A stretch of 64,000 nucleotides of DNA from an uncultured Lachnospiraceae bacterium. Lineage in GTDB: Bacteria; Bacillota; Clostridia; Lachnospirales; Lachnospiraceae. Positions within the stretch are counted from its first letter, which is position 1. Every line of letters begins with the position of its first letter. Of the stretch, positions 1-8,775 are shown in pieces. The DNA lies in contig CAJUHY010000005.1 of the NCBI GenBank assembly GCA_910585895.1, forward strand, positions 1-64,000. Direction: 5' to 3'. A model generated the notes under the pieces. That model did no database searches, was not told the DNA's origin, and saw nothing but the letters and a program-made list of their open reading frames with translations. Position numbers and translations under genes: made by a program.

Positions 1-239
1 GTTGGTGTGATGATATCAATCAGTCTCTTATGAGTTCTCTGCTCAAACTGCTCTCTGGAATCCTTATACTTATGAACAGCCCTCAAAATCGTAACTACTT
101 CTTTCTTTGTGGGAAGCGGCACCGGTCCGCTCACCTGTGATCCGTTCTTCTTTACAGTTTCGATAATTTTCTTCGCAGATGCATCCACCAGCTGATGGTC
201 ATATGCCTTCAGTGTGATTCTCATTACTTGACTTGCCAT
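1..239 (-). CDS. rpsJ: 30S ribosomal protein S10, 5' part
   Basis: The reading frame from ATG at 239 runs off the left edge; 79 codons are present. The translation starts [20 protein letters not shown] and continues with the S10 segments [18 protein letters not shown] and [15 protein letters not shown]10 is a 30S subunit protein and also the NusE partner of NusB in antitermination. An AGGAGG box lies 11 bases upstream of the start. In Firmicutes rpsJ is the first gene of the S10 ribosomal protein operon, so rplC and the rest are expected beyond base 1, though that is not visible here. The identification is certain. Confidence 0.97.
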   Translation of the reverse strand, partial: MASQVMRITLKAYDHQLVDASAKKIIETVKKNGSQVSGPVPLPTKKEVVTILRAVHKYKDSREQFEQRTHKRLIDIITP

Positions 240-471
240 AAAAAAAGTCGCCTCCTTTTCGCACTTTTACTTCAGTACGACAAGCGGTGACTGTACACTT
301 TTCCGTGTGTGTCATATTCGTTACACACGTCGTTTCTGCTTTCTGCAGACAATTTCTTGTGATACAGTGACTTGTCGCCAGTTTCCTAACTTGACATTCG
401 CTCCACGGAAAACCTGCCATATTTGCGGCAGCAACCTCTCGCTTCTTTGCTATCATGCCACAGCAGATATT

Positions 472-500
472 AGTATAACGGATATTCTCAAAAAAAGCAA
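472..500 (-). promoter_or_regulatory. sigma-A promoter of the rpsJ (S10) operon
   Basis: On the minus strand a -35 TTGCTT (495-500) and a -10 TATACT (472-477) are separated by exactly 17 bases. Transcription would begin near 465, giving a leader of about 225 nt before rpsJ. The leader contains small hairpins, for example GTGTAACGAATATGACACAC near 310-330. Long leaders are common for S10 operons, but I cannot say from sequence whether this one is regulatory. Confidence 0.75.
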
Positions 501-540
501 GTACTTTTTTATTTTTCCCGATTCATTCCGGCTGAGGGAA

Positions 541-656
541 CGCCATTTTATGAGCAAAGTTAGCTGCAAAGCAGCGTGAAAGCACCGTAGGTTGCTAAGT
601 GCCAGTGGCACTTGCTAAGCAACGACCGAAGCGAAGCGTAGACTTTGCGAATGGCG
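541..656. repeat. Imperfect palindromic (foldback) element upstream of rpsJ promoter
   Basis: About 116 bases fold on themselves. The outer arms CGCCATT/AATGGCG, then GCAAAGT/ACTTTGC, GTTGCT/AGCAAC and the centre AAGTGCCA-GTGGCACTT pair in order, with an extra internal hairpin CTGCAAAGCAG on the left arm. It lies between the terminator of the lipoprotein gene and the rpsJ promoter and encodes nothing plausible. It resembles the small foldback or MITE-like sequences that occur in multiple copies in Clostridia, but no second copy is seen in this window. Nothing else was recognised between bases 240 and 743 apart from the rpsJ promoter and leader, this element and the terminator at 678-712. Confidence 0.6.
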
Positions 657-677
657 TGGGCTGAACTGCAGTAAAAA

Positions 678-712
678 GTCAAAAGGGCGCAAGCCAAACC
701 GACTCACGCCCT
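678..712 (-). terminator. Rho-independent terminator of the lipoprotein gene
   Basis: On the minus strand AGGGCG and CGCCCT pair around a 17-base loop (684-712) and are followed by TTTTGACTTTTT. It lies 32 bases after the stop of the lipoprotein gene. Confidence 0.65.
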
Positions 713-743
713 GTCATGATTCCACACTACATAATTGTCTGTA

Positions 744-1424
744 TTATTCTGCCTTGAAAGACTTCTCCGTCAGCACATTGCCGTCCGGATCAAGATAACG
801 CACGGTAAAAGTACACGCTCCCGCCTGTCCAACCGTATCATCAAGTGTCTTCACCTGCGCCTTGAACGTATCTGCCTGGGTGTCTAACGCTGTATCTAAT
901 GCTTCACTGATACCGTCTGTAATCAGGGAACTATCCTCATATTTAACCTCAACTATCATCTCATTTCCCACTGCGCTGACCGAAGCGGACATACCGTCTG
1001 TCGCCATAGCCTGAACCATGCTGTCAAAAGCAGATTTTGCGGTTGGATCTTCAAACAGCTCTTCCAATGTAGTTCCAGCTGCTGCATTACCATCTGCCGC
1101 ATCCGCATTATCCGCGCCGTCGGTATCTTCTGTTCCTGCCGCATCCGCATTATCCGCGCCGTCGGTATCTTCTGTTCCTGCCGCATCCGCATTATCCGCG
1201 CCGTCGGTATCTTCTGTTCCTGCTGCGTCCGCATTATCCGCGTCTACGTCATCTGCCCCTGCTGTGTCCTTGTCACCTGCTGCCTCTGCGCCATCAGCAT
1301 CATCGCCGGCTGCGGTCTCTTCAGCAGTCTTATCTTCTTTGTCAGTGCCCCCACAAGCTGTGACAGACAATGCCATTGCCATAATGGCTGTACACGCAAT
1401 TAACTTTAACATTCTTTTTTTCAT
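744..1424 (-). CDS. Secreted lipoprotein with Asp/Ala-rich tandem repeats
   Basis: The product is 226 residues, probably an extracellular membrane-anchored lipoprotein. The start is ATG at 1424, with AGGAGG 9 bases upstream, giving MKKRMLKLIACTAI; an open frame 20 codons longer has no ribosome binding site. The signal peptide ends in a lipobox, LSVTAC, with Cys as the acylated residue. Residues about 25-115 are acidic low-complexity sequence containing three copies of a 14-residue unit (NADAAGTEDTDGAD). The last 110 residues form a folded domain beginning TTLEELFEDPTAKSAFDSM and ending with a beta-rich stretch; it resembles a small Lachnospiraceae lipoprotein domain (DUF4854-like, from memory). 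The repeats probably act as a spacer that lifts the domain off the membrane. Function unknown. Confidence 0.85.
   Translation of the reverse strand: MKKRMLKLIACTAIMAMALSVTACGGTDKEDKTAEETAAGDDADGAEAAGDKDTAGADDVDADNADAAGTEDTDGADNADAAGTEDTDGADNADAAGTEDTDGADNADAADGNAAAGTTLEELFEDPTAKSAFDSMVQAMATDGMSASVSAVGNEMIVEVKYEDSSLITDGISEALDTALDTQADTFKAQVKTLDDTVGQAGACTFTVRYLDPDGNVLTEKSFKAE
1096..1242. repeat. 42-bp direct tandem repeats inside the lipoprotein gene
   Basis: Three copies of a 42-bp unit, identical by eye, lie at 1096-1137, 1138-1179 and 1180-1221, followed by a half copy with two mismatches (1222-1242). The identity includes synonymous positions, which points to recent duplication or gene conversion. 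The period is a multiple of three, so a change in copy number alters protein length without a frameshift. Confidence 0.9.
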
Positions 1425-1559
1425 TTTACTTTTCCTCCTAATTTCCATAAATAATACTTTATTCAATGTCTGTAAGGTTGACACCCGCTACGTTTATTAT
1501 TTTACTCCATACTCGTCCAAATTTCAATGAAAATCTGCCAACCAGTACGGAAATCAATC

Positions 1560-2948
1560 TTACTCCCTTCCCTCCGGCAAAGGCTTAATAATCTTCTTAT
1601 AAATACTTACCAGACAGAGCGCAGATACCAGAAGGGACATCGTTTCCGCAATCGGAAACGCCCACCAGACTGCATCAAGCCCGCCAACCCTTGCCAGAAT
1701 ATACGCCGCCGGCACTAACACCACCAACTGTCTCATAATGGAGACAATCATACTATAGACCGCTTTGCCCAACGCCTGGAAAATGGTTCCGGCAATGATG
1801 CAAAACCAGGCAATCAGGAAATGAAAGCCGATAATCCTCAGAGCCTGACAGCCAATATCCATCATTTCCTCCGAAGCATCGAACATACGCAGAAGTACTT
1901 GCGGGACAAGTTCAAATCCTGCAAAACCAAACAACAACAGTCCGAAGGCAATCCCCATGCTTATCTTGATAGTCTTAATCATACGTTTTCTCTGCTGCGC
2001 ACCGTAACTGTAGGCAATAATCGGCGTAATGCCGTTGTTGAGTCCAAAGACCGGCATAAAGAAGAAACTTTGAAGCTTGAAATAAACCCCAAAAACTGCC
2101 GCCGCCGTGGAGGAGAAATCAATCAGTATTTTATTCATGCAGTATGTCATGACGGAACCTATGGACTGCATTATAATAGAAGGAACGCCCACCATATAAA
2201 TACTGCCAATCAGCGCCCCGCTCAGGCGGAATCCTTTCAAAGACAGGTCCACCTCATGGTTAAACTTCATATTACAGACACAAGCTACAATTGCAGCCAC
2301 ACATTGCCCGATAACGGTTGCCACCGCCGCACCTGCCACGCCCATTTTCGGAAGCCCCAACCATCCAAAAATAAGGATGGGATCCAAGATAATATTTGTG
2401 ATAGCCCCTGACAGTTGCGATATCATGCTGAAAACCGTCTTGCCAGTAGAAGTCAAAAGCCTCTCAAAGAAAAACTGACCAAAGATTCCCAGAGAGAAAA
2501 TCATCACGATACTCAGATACTGTACGCCCATGTCAAAAATTTCCGGCGAACTTCCTTTCAACTGGCTTGCATAAAACGGCTTTACTGCAACGAACCCCAG
2601 CGCCAGAAACAGAATATAACTCACTATATATAAAAATCCTCCATTCAATGCCGTGGCATTAGCTTTCTTAAAATTCTTCTCACCAAGTGATTTGGAAAGG
2701 ATTGCATTGATGCCGACGCCAGTACCAGCTCCTACCGCAATCACCAATGTCTGCAGGGGAAACGCAAGGGACACTGCCGTCAGTGCATCCTCTGAGACTC
2801 TCGCCACAAAAATACTGTCCACAATATTATAGAGCGCCTGCACCAACATGGATACCATCATCGGAAATGACATATTCCACACTAACTTATTGACCGGCAT
2901 GACGCCCATCTTGTTTTCCTGAATTTGTTCTGTATTCTTACCGTTCAT
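1560..2948 (-). CDS. MATE family multidrug/cation efflux transporter
   Basis: This is a 462-residue integral membrane protein with about 12 hydrophobic segments in two similar halves. The N-terminal signature is PVNKLVWNMSFPMMVSMLVQ, followed by ALYNIVDSIFVARVSEDALT, both typical of the MATE family, MepA/DinF-like branch. These proteins export drugs or metabolites in exchange for Na+ or H+. The ATG at 2948 was chosen because AAGGAGGG lies just upstream; the frame opens six codons earlier at a GTG that sits before the Shine-Dalgarno. It is probably a single-gene unit, 135 bases upstream of the lipoprotein gene. The substrate cannot be inferred. Confidence 0.92.
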   Translation of the reverse strand: MNGKNTEQIQENKMGVMPVNKLVWNMSFPMMVSMLVQALYNIVDSIFVARVSEDALTAVSLAFPLQTLVIAVGAGTGVGINAILSKSLGEKNFKKANATALNGGFLYIVSYILFLALGFVAVKPFYASQLKGSSPEIFDMGVQYLSIVMIFSLGIFGQFFFERLLTSTGKTVFSMISQLSGAITNIILDPILIFGWLGLPKMGVAGAAVATVIGQCVAAIVACVCNMKFNHEVDLSLKGFRLSGALIGSIYMVGVPSIIMQSIGSVMTYCMNKILIDFSSTAAAVFGVYFKLQSFFFMPVFGLNNGITPIIAYSYGAQQRKRMIKTIKISMGIAFGLLLFGFAGFELVPQVLLRMFDASEEMMDIGCQALRIIGFHFLIAWFCIIAGTIFQALGKAVYSMIVSIMRQLVVLVPAAYILARVGGLDAVWWAFPIAETMSLLVSALCLVSIYKKIIKPLPEGRE

Positions 2949-3039
2949 CTTATCCCTCCTTCGCACTTAGCTTTTGAGCAACAGTCCTATTATAGCCCCG
3001 GCAGGAAACGAAGTCAACAAGGAATTGAAATTCCCCTCT

Positions 3040-3089
3040 AAAAAACAGGCTGCGCCCACACGGTCTTAAGACCACCGGACACAGCCTGT
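3040..3089 (-). terminator. Rho-independent terminator of the secreted Ig-like gene
   Basis: The arms ACAGGCTG and CAGCCTGT enclose a second palindrome, GGTCTTAAGACC (stem 3045-3089), followed on the minus strand by TTTTTT at 3040-3045. It lies 19 bases after the stop at 3108. Confidence 0.8.
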
Positions 3090-3107
3090 ATATGGTTGAA
3101 TGTTAAA

Positions 3108-5168
3108 TTATTTTACCTTAACTGTAAGAGTTTTGGTTCCCTTTCCACTGGTAATCTTAACTTTAACTGTTCCTTTCTTCTTACCTTTGATGGTAAGCTT
3201 ACCTTTCTTGAATGTTACTGTAGCAATCTTCTTCTGTTTTTTAGTCAGTTTACCAACCTTGATACCGGAATTCTTCGGGTTTACACTGACAGTCAGTTTC
3301 ACGCTCTTCTTTCTCTTCACGTCAATTTTCTTAACCGCCTTCTTGCCCTTCTTGATAGTAATGGTAGGATTCTTAACCGTTACAGTGACTTTCTTGCTTA
3401 TGCCGTTAGCTGTAGCCGTAATAGTTGCCTTACCAGCCTTAACAGCGGTAATCTTACCATTCTTATCTACCTTAGCAACCTTAGCATTGCTGGTTTTCCA
3501 TGTCACAGTCTTGGAGGCTCCCTTTACTGTTGCTTTAATTGCAGCTGTCTTAGAAGCCTTACCCGTATACAATGTAACCTTTGATTTGTTTAAAGTCAAG
3601 TTAGCTGCTTCAGCAATCGTAAAGCTCTTTCTAACGGAACCGGCATATTTATCACCCTTAAACGTGATAGTAGCTGTCGCCGTACCCGGATTTATATTAT
3701 TGCTATAGCCTACTGTATAATTGCTGGCTGCAATTACTGCTCCCTTACTGTCCTTTACGGTTACTGCCGGTCTAATTTCCTTGCCTGTGTGTGCAAAACT
3801 GGTTCCTGCCAGAGTGATATTGCTTGCCATATAAATTACTTCTGTCTCCGTATGCTGGCAGACACCACATACAGACTTTATTACACCATTTGCACTGGCC
3901 GTTGCTTTGGTGGTAGCTGTTGTATAAGTATGAGGAATCTTATCTATTACAAGCGTAGGTCTGCTAACCTCTTCTATCTTAGAAGTTCCGTCGTCCGCAC
4001 TCACCATCTGACCATAACCATTACAACGAGCACATTTATAATGCTCCTTCATGCCTGTCTTTGAACAGGTAGCTTCTGTTGCGGCAACAAGTCCACCATA
4101 GTTATGACCTAATGCCGGAATTATCTCCATCGGCACCTGACTGCATATTGTACACGCTGGCAAACGTTTCACTCCAGCAGTTGTACATGTAGCCTCTGTA
4201 ACTATAACTGCTTCTCCTTCTCCAGGTACATGCTCGTGTTCTGAAGATACCGTCTTTAATTCAATGTTATCCATAAGACCAACATAACCCTCGTTGCTTG
4301 TCACAACACCTTTACCAAGACGAAGCTGTCCATCTTTCAATGCCTTAAAAACATCCGCCATATAGCCATTTGTATCCTGATACGCCACAATCGGTACACC
4401 GTTAATTGCAATTGTCAACCCCTCTAAACTGTAGATAAAGTCAAGATGATACCATTTATGAGCATTCACTGGTTCCTTAAAAAAATTCCAGTTATAATTT
4501 CCTTTGTTCTCATGAATCCAGTTAGGATTATTTGGATCTGCGGCATCACCTGCTGCAAACCCCATCCACGAGGTCCCAACAGTATCTTTTTTCAATTCAC
4601 TGTCAAAACCTGCCGAAAAACCTATCGTTCCCACAAAAGCATTCTTCACTTCTCCGAACGTACCAATGCCGAAGATATAATTCCAGTCAGTGCTCTGCTG
4701 GTCCGGATAGATATCACAGGATAAGGTAAATCCTTGAGAGAAATCGTAATCTTTAAGGGCCTCTCCGGCAGTTGTAATCCAGGACTCACCCGTCTTTTCA
4801 TTCTTTTGTGGGTCTGGATTTGGGAATTTAAATACCTTTCCATGACCACCATCATCGCCAGTAACCGTCTCACCAGTTGCTGGCTGACCATCTTCGTCTG
4901 TTATAATTGGAGCATCAACAATCTCAACGCCATCATTGGTAAAACCAATGCCACCTTCCTCATAACTCTTTTTGTCTGTTGACATTGTACCATCAGCGCC
5001 AAATGCCAATCCATCCGCTGGGCTTGTTACTGTTTGCGTACTTCCAACCAACTCTTTATCTGCTGCCGGATCCCCTGTAGCGGCGAAAACTGAGGTACCG
5101 TTTCCGACTACCAAGGCAGCAGAAAGAACCAGAGCAAGTACTTGTTTCCATACTTTGTCCTTTCTCAT
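3108..5168 (-). CDS. Secreted protein: LamG-like domain, CxxC repeats, Ig-like (BIG2) domains
   Basis: The product is 686 residues, exported by a signal peptide (MRKDKVWKQVLALVLSAAL, cleavage near VFA-ATG). Residues about 85-310 form a concanavalin/LamG-like jelly roll (LSCDIYPDQQSTDWNYIFGI, then GLTIAINGVPIVAYQDTNGY) suggesting glycan binding. Residues about 320-435 hold repeated units of type EATCTTAGVKRLPACTIC and EATCSKTGMKEHYKCARC, each with a CxxC pair, common in Lachnospiraceae surface proteins. Residues about 445-525 are one Ig-like domain; 525-610 are a BIG2 domain with WKTSNAKVAKVDKNGKITA; the last 80 residues are a Lys-rich Ig-like domain. No enzyme motif, LPxTG anchor or SLH domain is visible. 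The Lys-rich end may attach to anionic wall polymers (inference). Start ATG 5168 has AGGAGG upstream. Confidence 0.85.
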   Translation of the reverse strand: MRKDKVWKQVLALVLSAALVVGNGTSVFAATGDPAADKELVGSTQTVTSPADGLAFGADGTMSTDKKSYEEGGIGFTNDGVEIVDAPIITDEDGQPATGETVTGDDGGHGKVFKFPNPDPQKNEKTGESWITTAGEALKDYDFSQGFTLSCDIYPDQQSTDWNYIFGIGTFGEVKNAFVGTIGFSAGFDSELKKDTVGTSWMGFAAGDAADPNNPNWIHENKGNYNWNFFKEPVNAHKWYHLDFIYSLEGLTIAINGVPIVAYQDTNGYMADVFKALKDGQLRLGKGVVTSNEGYVGLMDNIELKTVSSEHEHVPGEGEAVIVTEATCTTAGVKRLPACTICSQVPMEIIPALGHNYGGLVAATEATCSKTGMKEHYKCARCNGYGQMVSADDGTSKIEEVSRPTLVIDKIPHTYTTATTKATASANGVIKSVCGVCQHTETEVIYMASNITLAGTSFAHTGKEIRPAVTVKDSKGAVIAASNYTVGYSNNINPGTATATITFKGDKYAGSVRKSFTIAEAANLTLNKSKVTLYTGKASKTAAIKATVKGASKTVTWKTSNAKVAKVDKNGKITAVKAGKATITATANGISKKVTVTVKNPTITIKKGKKAVKKIDVKRKKSVKLTVSVNPKNSGIKVGKLTKKQKKIATVTFKKGKLTIKGKKKGTVKVKITSGKGTKTLTVKVK

Positions 5169-5211
5169 TTCAAAAATGCCTCCTTATATGTATTAAATTT
5201 CTATAATCTGC

Positions 5212-5217
5212 ATTATA
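5212..5217 (-). promoter_or_regulatory. Extended -10 promoter of the secreted Ig-like gene
   Basis: The minus strand shows TGTTATAAT, an extended -10 with TG one base before TATAAT (5212-5217), about 45 bases before the start codon. The -35 region is T-rich and not well matched. Confidence 0.5.
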
Positions 5218-5262
5218 ACAGATAAAACAAAAAAATGGTATGTTAAAATCTACCAATAGTTA

Positions 5263-6666
5263 TCAACATAATATGCATTTTATTAACATATTGACTACTT
5301 CCGGTATCTTTTGGACGCTAAGTCCGGAATAGTTGATAACAAAAGTATGTTCCTGGATGTCTGATATTGGATTACAATAATATTCCGCCAGGCTGGACAG
5401 GCGGATTCCTGCCCGCTCTGCTCTCTGCAAAAGTTCTTCATCTGAAATCTCAGTATCAACATGAAGCAGAAAATGCAGCCCCGCATCTTCTTCCATTATT
5501 TTACAGCAGGAAGCGAGAGGGCTTTTGCGGATACCCGCCATCAGCTCATCGCGGATTCGGCGGTAATGTGTGCGCATACGGTTAATATGCTTTTCAAAAT
5601 AACCATCCTCAATAAAACGCGCCAGGGCATACTGCTCAAAATTCGACACCGTACAGGAATAGAAGGACAGCCTTGTTTCAAATTCCTCCAGCAGATGATA
5701 CGGCAGCGCCATATAACTGATGCGAATCGTGGAAGCCAGGGTCTTGGTAAACGTGTTCATATATATGACCCGCTCAGACCTGTCTATGCCCTGCAGCGTA
5801 GGAATCGGCTTTCCGGCAAGACGAAACTCTGAATCATAATCGTCCTCTATGATATAACGTCCCCTGTCCCTGGTCGCCCAGCCAAGAAGCTCATAACGTT
5901 TGCCAATCGGGGTCACAGCCCCAGTGGGAAAATGATGGGCCGGCGATATATGCGCCACATGACAACCGGATTCTTCCAGTTCCCTGACATCCATGCCATT
6001 CTTATCTACCGGGATAAAACAGTGCTTCACATCATTGCTTCCATAAATTTGGGCAATTTTATGGTAACCAGGATTTTCCACGGCATAGATTTTGTCACGC
6101 CCCAAAAGCTGGATAAGCAAGCCGTACAGGTATTCCGTTCCTGCCCCGATGATAATTTGTTCCGCTGAAACTTCCATATTGCGGAATTCTTTTAAATGAT
6201 TGCTGATAGCGCGGCGCAATTCCAAAATGCCGCCCCAAGGCGGTGCCTCAAGCAGTTCCTCATGCCGGTTCAAAAGCGTTTCCCGAATGAGCTTCGACCA
6301 GACAGAAAAAGGGAACTGCTCTGGATGGATTCGGTTGCTTACAAAATCTGCCACATACCGTTTCTGCGGAATATCCTGTTCTGAAAGCCCCTCCCTCCTT
6401 GTCCTGGCAGGAGGGATAAGGTCAGATATCTCCCTGACGTAAAATCCCTTCTTGGGAATCGAATAAATATACCCCTCCGCCTGCAGCTGCGCATAAGCAT
6501 TTTCCACCGTGATATTGCTCACGCCAAGATTTTTGGCGAAACTCCGCTTTGAGGGAAGCTTTGTCCCGGCGGGAAGCCCGCCTGATAAAATATCTTTTTT
6601 GATACATTGGTACAGATGGTGATACAGGCTGTCTGACCCTATATCGGTAAATGAATATGTCAACAT
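5263..6666 (-). CDS. pdxR: MocR-family GntR/aminotransferase regulator, probable PdxR
   Basis: The 467-residue protein has an N-terminal GntR winged helix (residues about 10-75, with LPSKRSFAKNLGVSNITVEN) joined to a fold-type I aminotransferase domain (about 110-460). The PLP-binding lysine lies in MNTFTKTLASTIRISY near residue 307, and DYDSEFR is the usual preceding motif. Such chimeras sense pyridoxal phosphate or amino compounds. Divergent transcription from pdxS-pdxT across a 170-bp gap argues that this is PdxR, the activator or autorepressor of vitamin B6 synthesis. The function rests on family plus context; other MocR members regulate GABA or taurine genes. Start ATG at 6666 has GGAGG 12 bases upstream, slightly distant. 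Confidence 0.88.
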   Translation of the reverse strand: MLTYSFTDIGSDSLYHHLYQCIKKDILSGGLPAGTKLPSKRSFAKNLGVSNITVENAYAQLQAEGYIYSIPKKGFYVREISDLIPPARTRREGLSEQDIPQKRYVADFVSNRIHPEQFPFSVWSKLIRETLLNRHEELLEAPPWGGILELRRAISNHLKEFRNMEVSAEQIIIGAGTEYLYGLLIQLLGRDKIYAVENPGYHKIAQIYGSNDVKHCFIPVDKNGMDVRELEESGCHVAHISPAHHFPTGAVTPIGKRYELLGWATRDRGRYIIEDDYDSEFRLAGKPIPTLQGIDRSERVIYMNTFTKTLASTIRISYMALPYHLLEEFETRLSFYSCTVSNFEQYALARFIEDGYFEKHINRMRTHYRRIRDELMAGIRKSPLASCCKIMEEDAGLHFLLHVDTEISDEELLQRAERAGIRLSSLAEYYCNPISDIQEHTFVINYSGLSVQKIPEVVNMLIKCILC

Positions 6667-6836
6667 TTCTGTGGGAATCCTCCATTCTGACTATCTCAAT
6701 TATATTTAAATTGATTATTTTAACATGGTCAGAAGTAGTATAAAGTATTAGTAGGTTGTTGTAAACAGAGAATTTTATAAACCGTACAGCAAATAGCAGA
6801 AATAATTAAAATGTGATTTAAGAAAAGAGGATTCCT
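6667..6836. promoter_or_regulatory. Divergent pdxR/pdxS control region
   Basis: This AT-rich 170-bp region must hold the promoters of both directions and the PdxR operator. Short direct repeats (AGTAGTATAAAGTATTAGTAG, around 6737-6757) lie near the middle, as expected for MocR operators, which often bind direct repeats. A TATAAA sits near 6776 on the plus strand, but no well-spaced -35 accompanies it. Promoter assignment is tentative. Confidence 0.4.
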
Positions 6837-7709
6837 ATGAACAGACAGTATGAATTGAACAAAGAATTGGCACAGATGTTAAAAGGAGGCGTCATCATGG
6901 ACGTAACCACACCGGAACAGGCTAAGATAGCAGAAGCCGCCGGCGCCTGCGCTGTAATGGCGCTTGAACGGATTCCCGCGGACATCCGCGCTGCCGGAGG
7001 CGTATCCCGCATGAGCGACCCCAAGATGATTCGCGGCATCCAACAGGCAGTATCCATCCCTGTCATGGCAAAATGCCGTATCGGACATTTCGTGGAAGCC
7101 CAATTATTGGAGGCGATAGAGATTGACTACATTGACGAAAGCGAAGTTCTCTCACCAGCGGATGATATTTACCATATTGATAAGACAAATTTCCGCGTTC
7201 CTTTCGTGTGCGGCGCAAAGGATTTGGGCGAAGCACTCCGCCGTATCAATGAAGGCGCGGCAATGATTCGCACAAAAGGCGAGCCAGGCACCGGGGACGT
7301 CATACAGGCAGTGCACCATATGCGCATGTTGAAACGGGCGATTGCACAGATTTCCTCCATGCGGGAAGACGAACTGTTCGATGAGGCAAAACGGCTGTGC
7401 GTACCATATGAGCTAGTATGCTATGTGCATGAAAACCAAAAACTTCCAGTCGTAAACTTTGCGGCGGGCGGCGTGGCAACCCCGGCAGATGCCGCACTGA
7501 TGATGCAGCTTGGCGCAGAAGGCGTCTTTGTTGGCTCTGGCATTTTCAAATCCGGCAACCCTGAAAAACGTGCCAATGCCATTGTTAAAGCGGTCACAAA
7601 TTATATGGACGCCGCAATGATTGCAGAATTGTCGGAGGACCTGGGTGAGGCAATGGTTGGCATTAATGCAGATGAAATCCAGCTTCTGATGGCAGAGCGC
7701 GGAAAATAG
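6837..7709 (+). CDS. pdxS: Pyridoxal 5'-phosphate synthase, synthase subunit
   Basis: PdxS (Pdx1) condenses ribose 5-phosphate, glyceraldehyde 3-phosphate and ammonia into PLP, acting as a dodecamer with the PdxT glutaminase. The 290-residue protein is full length and highly conserved. Asp22 in [17 protein letters not shown], Lys79 in [10 protein letters not shown] and Lys147 in [10 protein letters not shown] correspond to the catalytic residues of the TIM barrel. GAGG lies 8 bases before the ATG at 6837. pdxT follows after 120 bases. Together they form the DXP-independent B6 pathway typical of Firmicutes. Confidence 0.98.
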   Translation: MNRQYELNKELAQMLKGGVIMDVTTPEQAKIAEAAGACAVMALERIPADIRAAGGVSRMSDPKMIRGIQQAVSIPVMAKCRIGHFVEAQLLEAIEIDYIDESEVLSPADDIYHIDKTNFRVPFVCGAKDLGEALRRINEGAAMIRTKGEPGTGDVIQAVHHMRMLKRAIAQISSMREDELFDEAKRLCVPYELVCYVHENQKLPVVNFAAGGVATPADAALMMQLGAEGVFVGSGIFKSGNPEKRANAIVKAVTNYMDAAMIAELSEDLGEAMVGINADEIQLLMAERGK

Positions 7710-7829
7710 CACTCACACCACATTGCATAATACAGGAATATGCCGTTGCAAAAAACAGCATTTTAGCTGCATCGCCTAACACTAGGATACGCAGTTACAA
7801 AAAAGCAGCAAATTTCAGGAGGAAATGAC

Positions 7830-8405
7830 ATGAAAATAGCAGTTTTGGCAGTGCAAGGCGCTTTCGTGGAGCATGAGAAAGTATTACAGGAACTGGGCGC
7901 AGGAACCTTGCAGCTGCGCAAATCCAGCGACTTAGACAATGATTTTGACGGCTTAATCCTGCCTGGTGGTGAGAGCACCGTGCAGGGAAAGCTTTTGCAG
8001 GAATTAGGTATGATGAATGCAATCCGCGACAGGATTAAGAATGGCCTGCCCATATTCGGCACCTGCGCAGGCTTAATTCTTCTGGCCGAGAAAATTGCCG
8101 GCGAGGATGCCCACCATATCGGCACATTGCCAGTGACCGTAAAACGCAACGCCTATGGCAGACAGCTCGGAAGCTTTCACTATGAGCAAGGAACTTTCCA
8201 GGGAATCGGCACATTTCCCATGGAATTTATCAGGGCTCCTTATGTGGAGAGCATATCGGACGATGTAGAAATCCTCGCCTCGGTAGAAGGACGCATTGTG
8301 GGCGTACAGTACAAAAACCAGTTCGCTGTTGCTTTCCATCCTGAACTTGGCGGAGACCACCGGATTCATAAATATTTCCTGGAACGTATATGTGCAAAAA
8401 ATTAA
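7830..8405 (+). CDS. pdxT: Pyridoxal 5'-phosphate synthase, glutaminase subunit
   Basis: PdxT (Pdx2) hydrolyses glutamine and channels ammonia to PdxS. It is a 191-residue class I glutamine amidotransferase. The nucleophile Cys79 is in FGTCAG, with His170 and Glu172 in VAFHPELGGDHR completing the triad; the substrate motif PGGEST is at 45-50. A perfect AGGAGG precedes the ATG at 7830. It follows pdxS and ends 8 bases before the stop of the converging membrane protein gene, with no obvious terminator between them. Confidence 0.97.
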   Translation: MKIAVLAVQGAFVEHEKVLQELGAGTLQLRKSSDLDNDFDGLILPGGESTVQGKLLQELGMMNAIRDRIKNGLPIFGTCAGLILLAEKIAGEDAHHIGTLPVTVKRNAYGRQLGSFHYEQGTFQGIGTFPMEFIRAPYVESISDDVEILASVEGRIVGVQYKNQFAVAFHPELGGDHRIHKYFLERICAKN

Positions 8406-8413
8406 AAATGGAT

Positions 8414-8767
8414 TTAATCTTCCTTTAAATACTTCTTATTCAGTTTATTGTGATACCAAACCATCACGAATATGCCGCCTATGCACTCCGCCATGACCAG
8501 AATTACAGCAACCAGCGCAAACCGCTCTCCAAAAAGAATCATCAGCAAAGAGCAAAGGAACAAACCAGCGCCATACAATATCCACATCATACCATGTTTT
8601 TGATTGTACGCTTTCACATCCGTAATCTGTTCCCTCTTTGGCGGCTTGCGCCCGCTCCAAAAGCCAACCGGCTCCATGCTTCTGTAGCAGAATATTCCCA
8701 AAATAACAAACGGTAACGAACTGATTGCCACTATCACCAAACAAATGATTGTTTCTGCTGTTGTCAT
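8414..8767 (-). CDS. Small membrane protein of unknown function
   Basis: The product is 117 residues with a hydrophobic segment near the N-terminus (ETIICLVIVAISSLPFVILG) and two more around residues 62-105. The loop between them carries FWSGRKPPKREQITDVKAYN, a motif I recall from small uncharacterised Clostridia membrane proteins. It is the last gene of a three-gene run led by a PadR regulator (8 bases after the preceding gene), so it is probably co-regulated with it. No function can be assigned. Confidence 0.75.
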   Translation of the reverse strand: MTTAETIICLVIVAISSLPFVILGIFCYRSMEPVGFWSGRKPPKREQITDVKAYNQKHGMMWILYGAGLFLCSLLMILFGERFALVAVILVMAECIGGIFVMVWYHNKLNKKYLKED

Positions 8768-8775
8768 AGTATCAC

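Noticed and set aside
199..456. Open minus-strand frame in the rpsJ leader
   Set aside because: It lies between the promoter and the rpsJ Shine-Dalgarno, overlaps the true rpsJ start in another frame and encodes a Cys/Thr-rich sequence with no family.
1096..1242. CRISPR array
   Set aside because: Units are contiguous without unique spacers and are in frame in a coding sequence. The 87-bp tandem at 34819-34992 is rejected for the same reason.
1018..1530. Long plus-strand open frame rich in Ala/Ser opposite the lipoprotein gene
   Set aside because: It mirrors the 42-bp repeats of the real gene, has no ribosome binding site, and composition is an artefact of the antisense of Asp/Ala codons.
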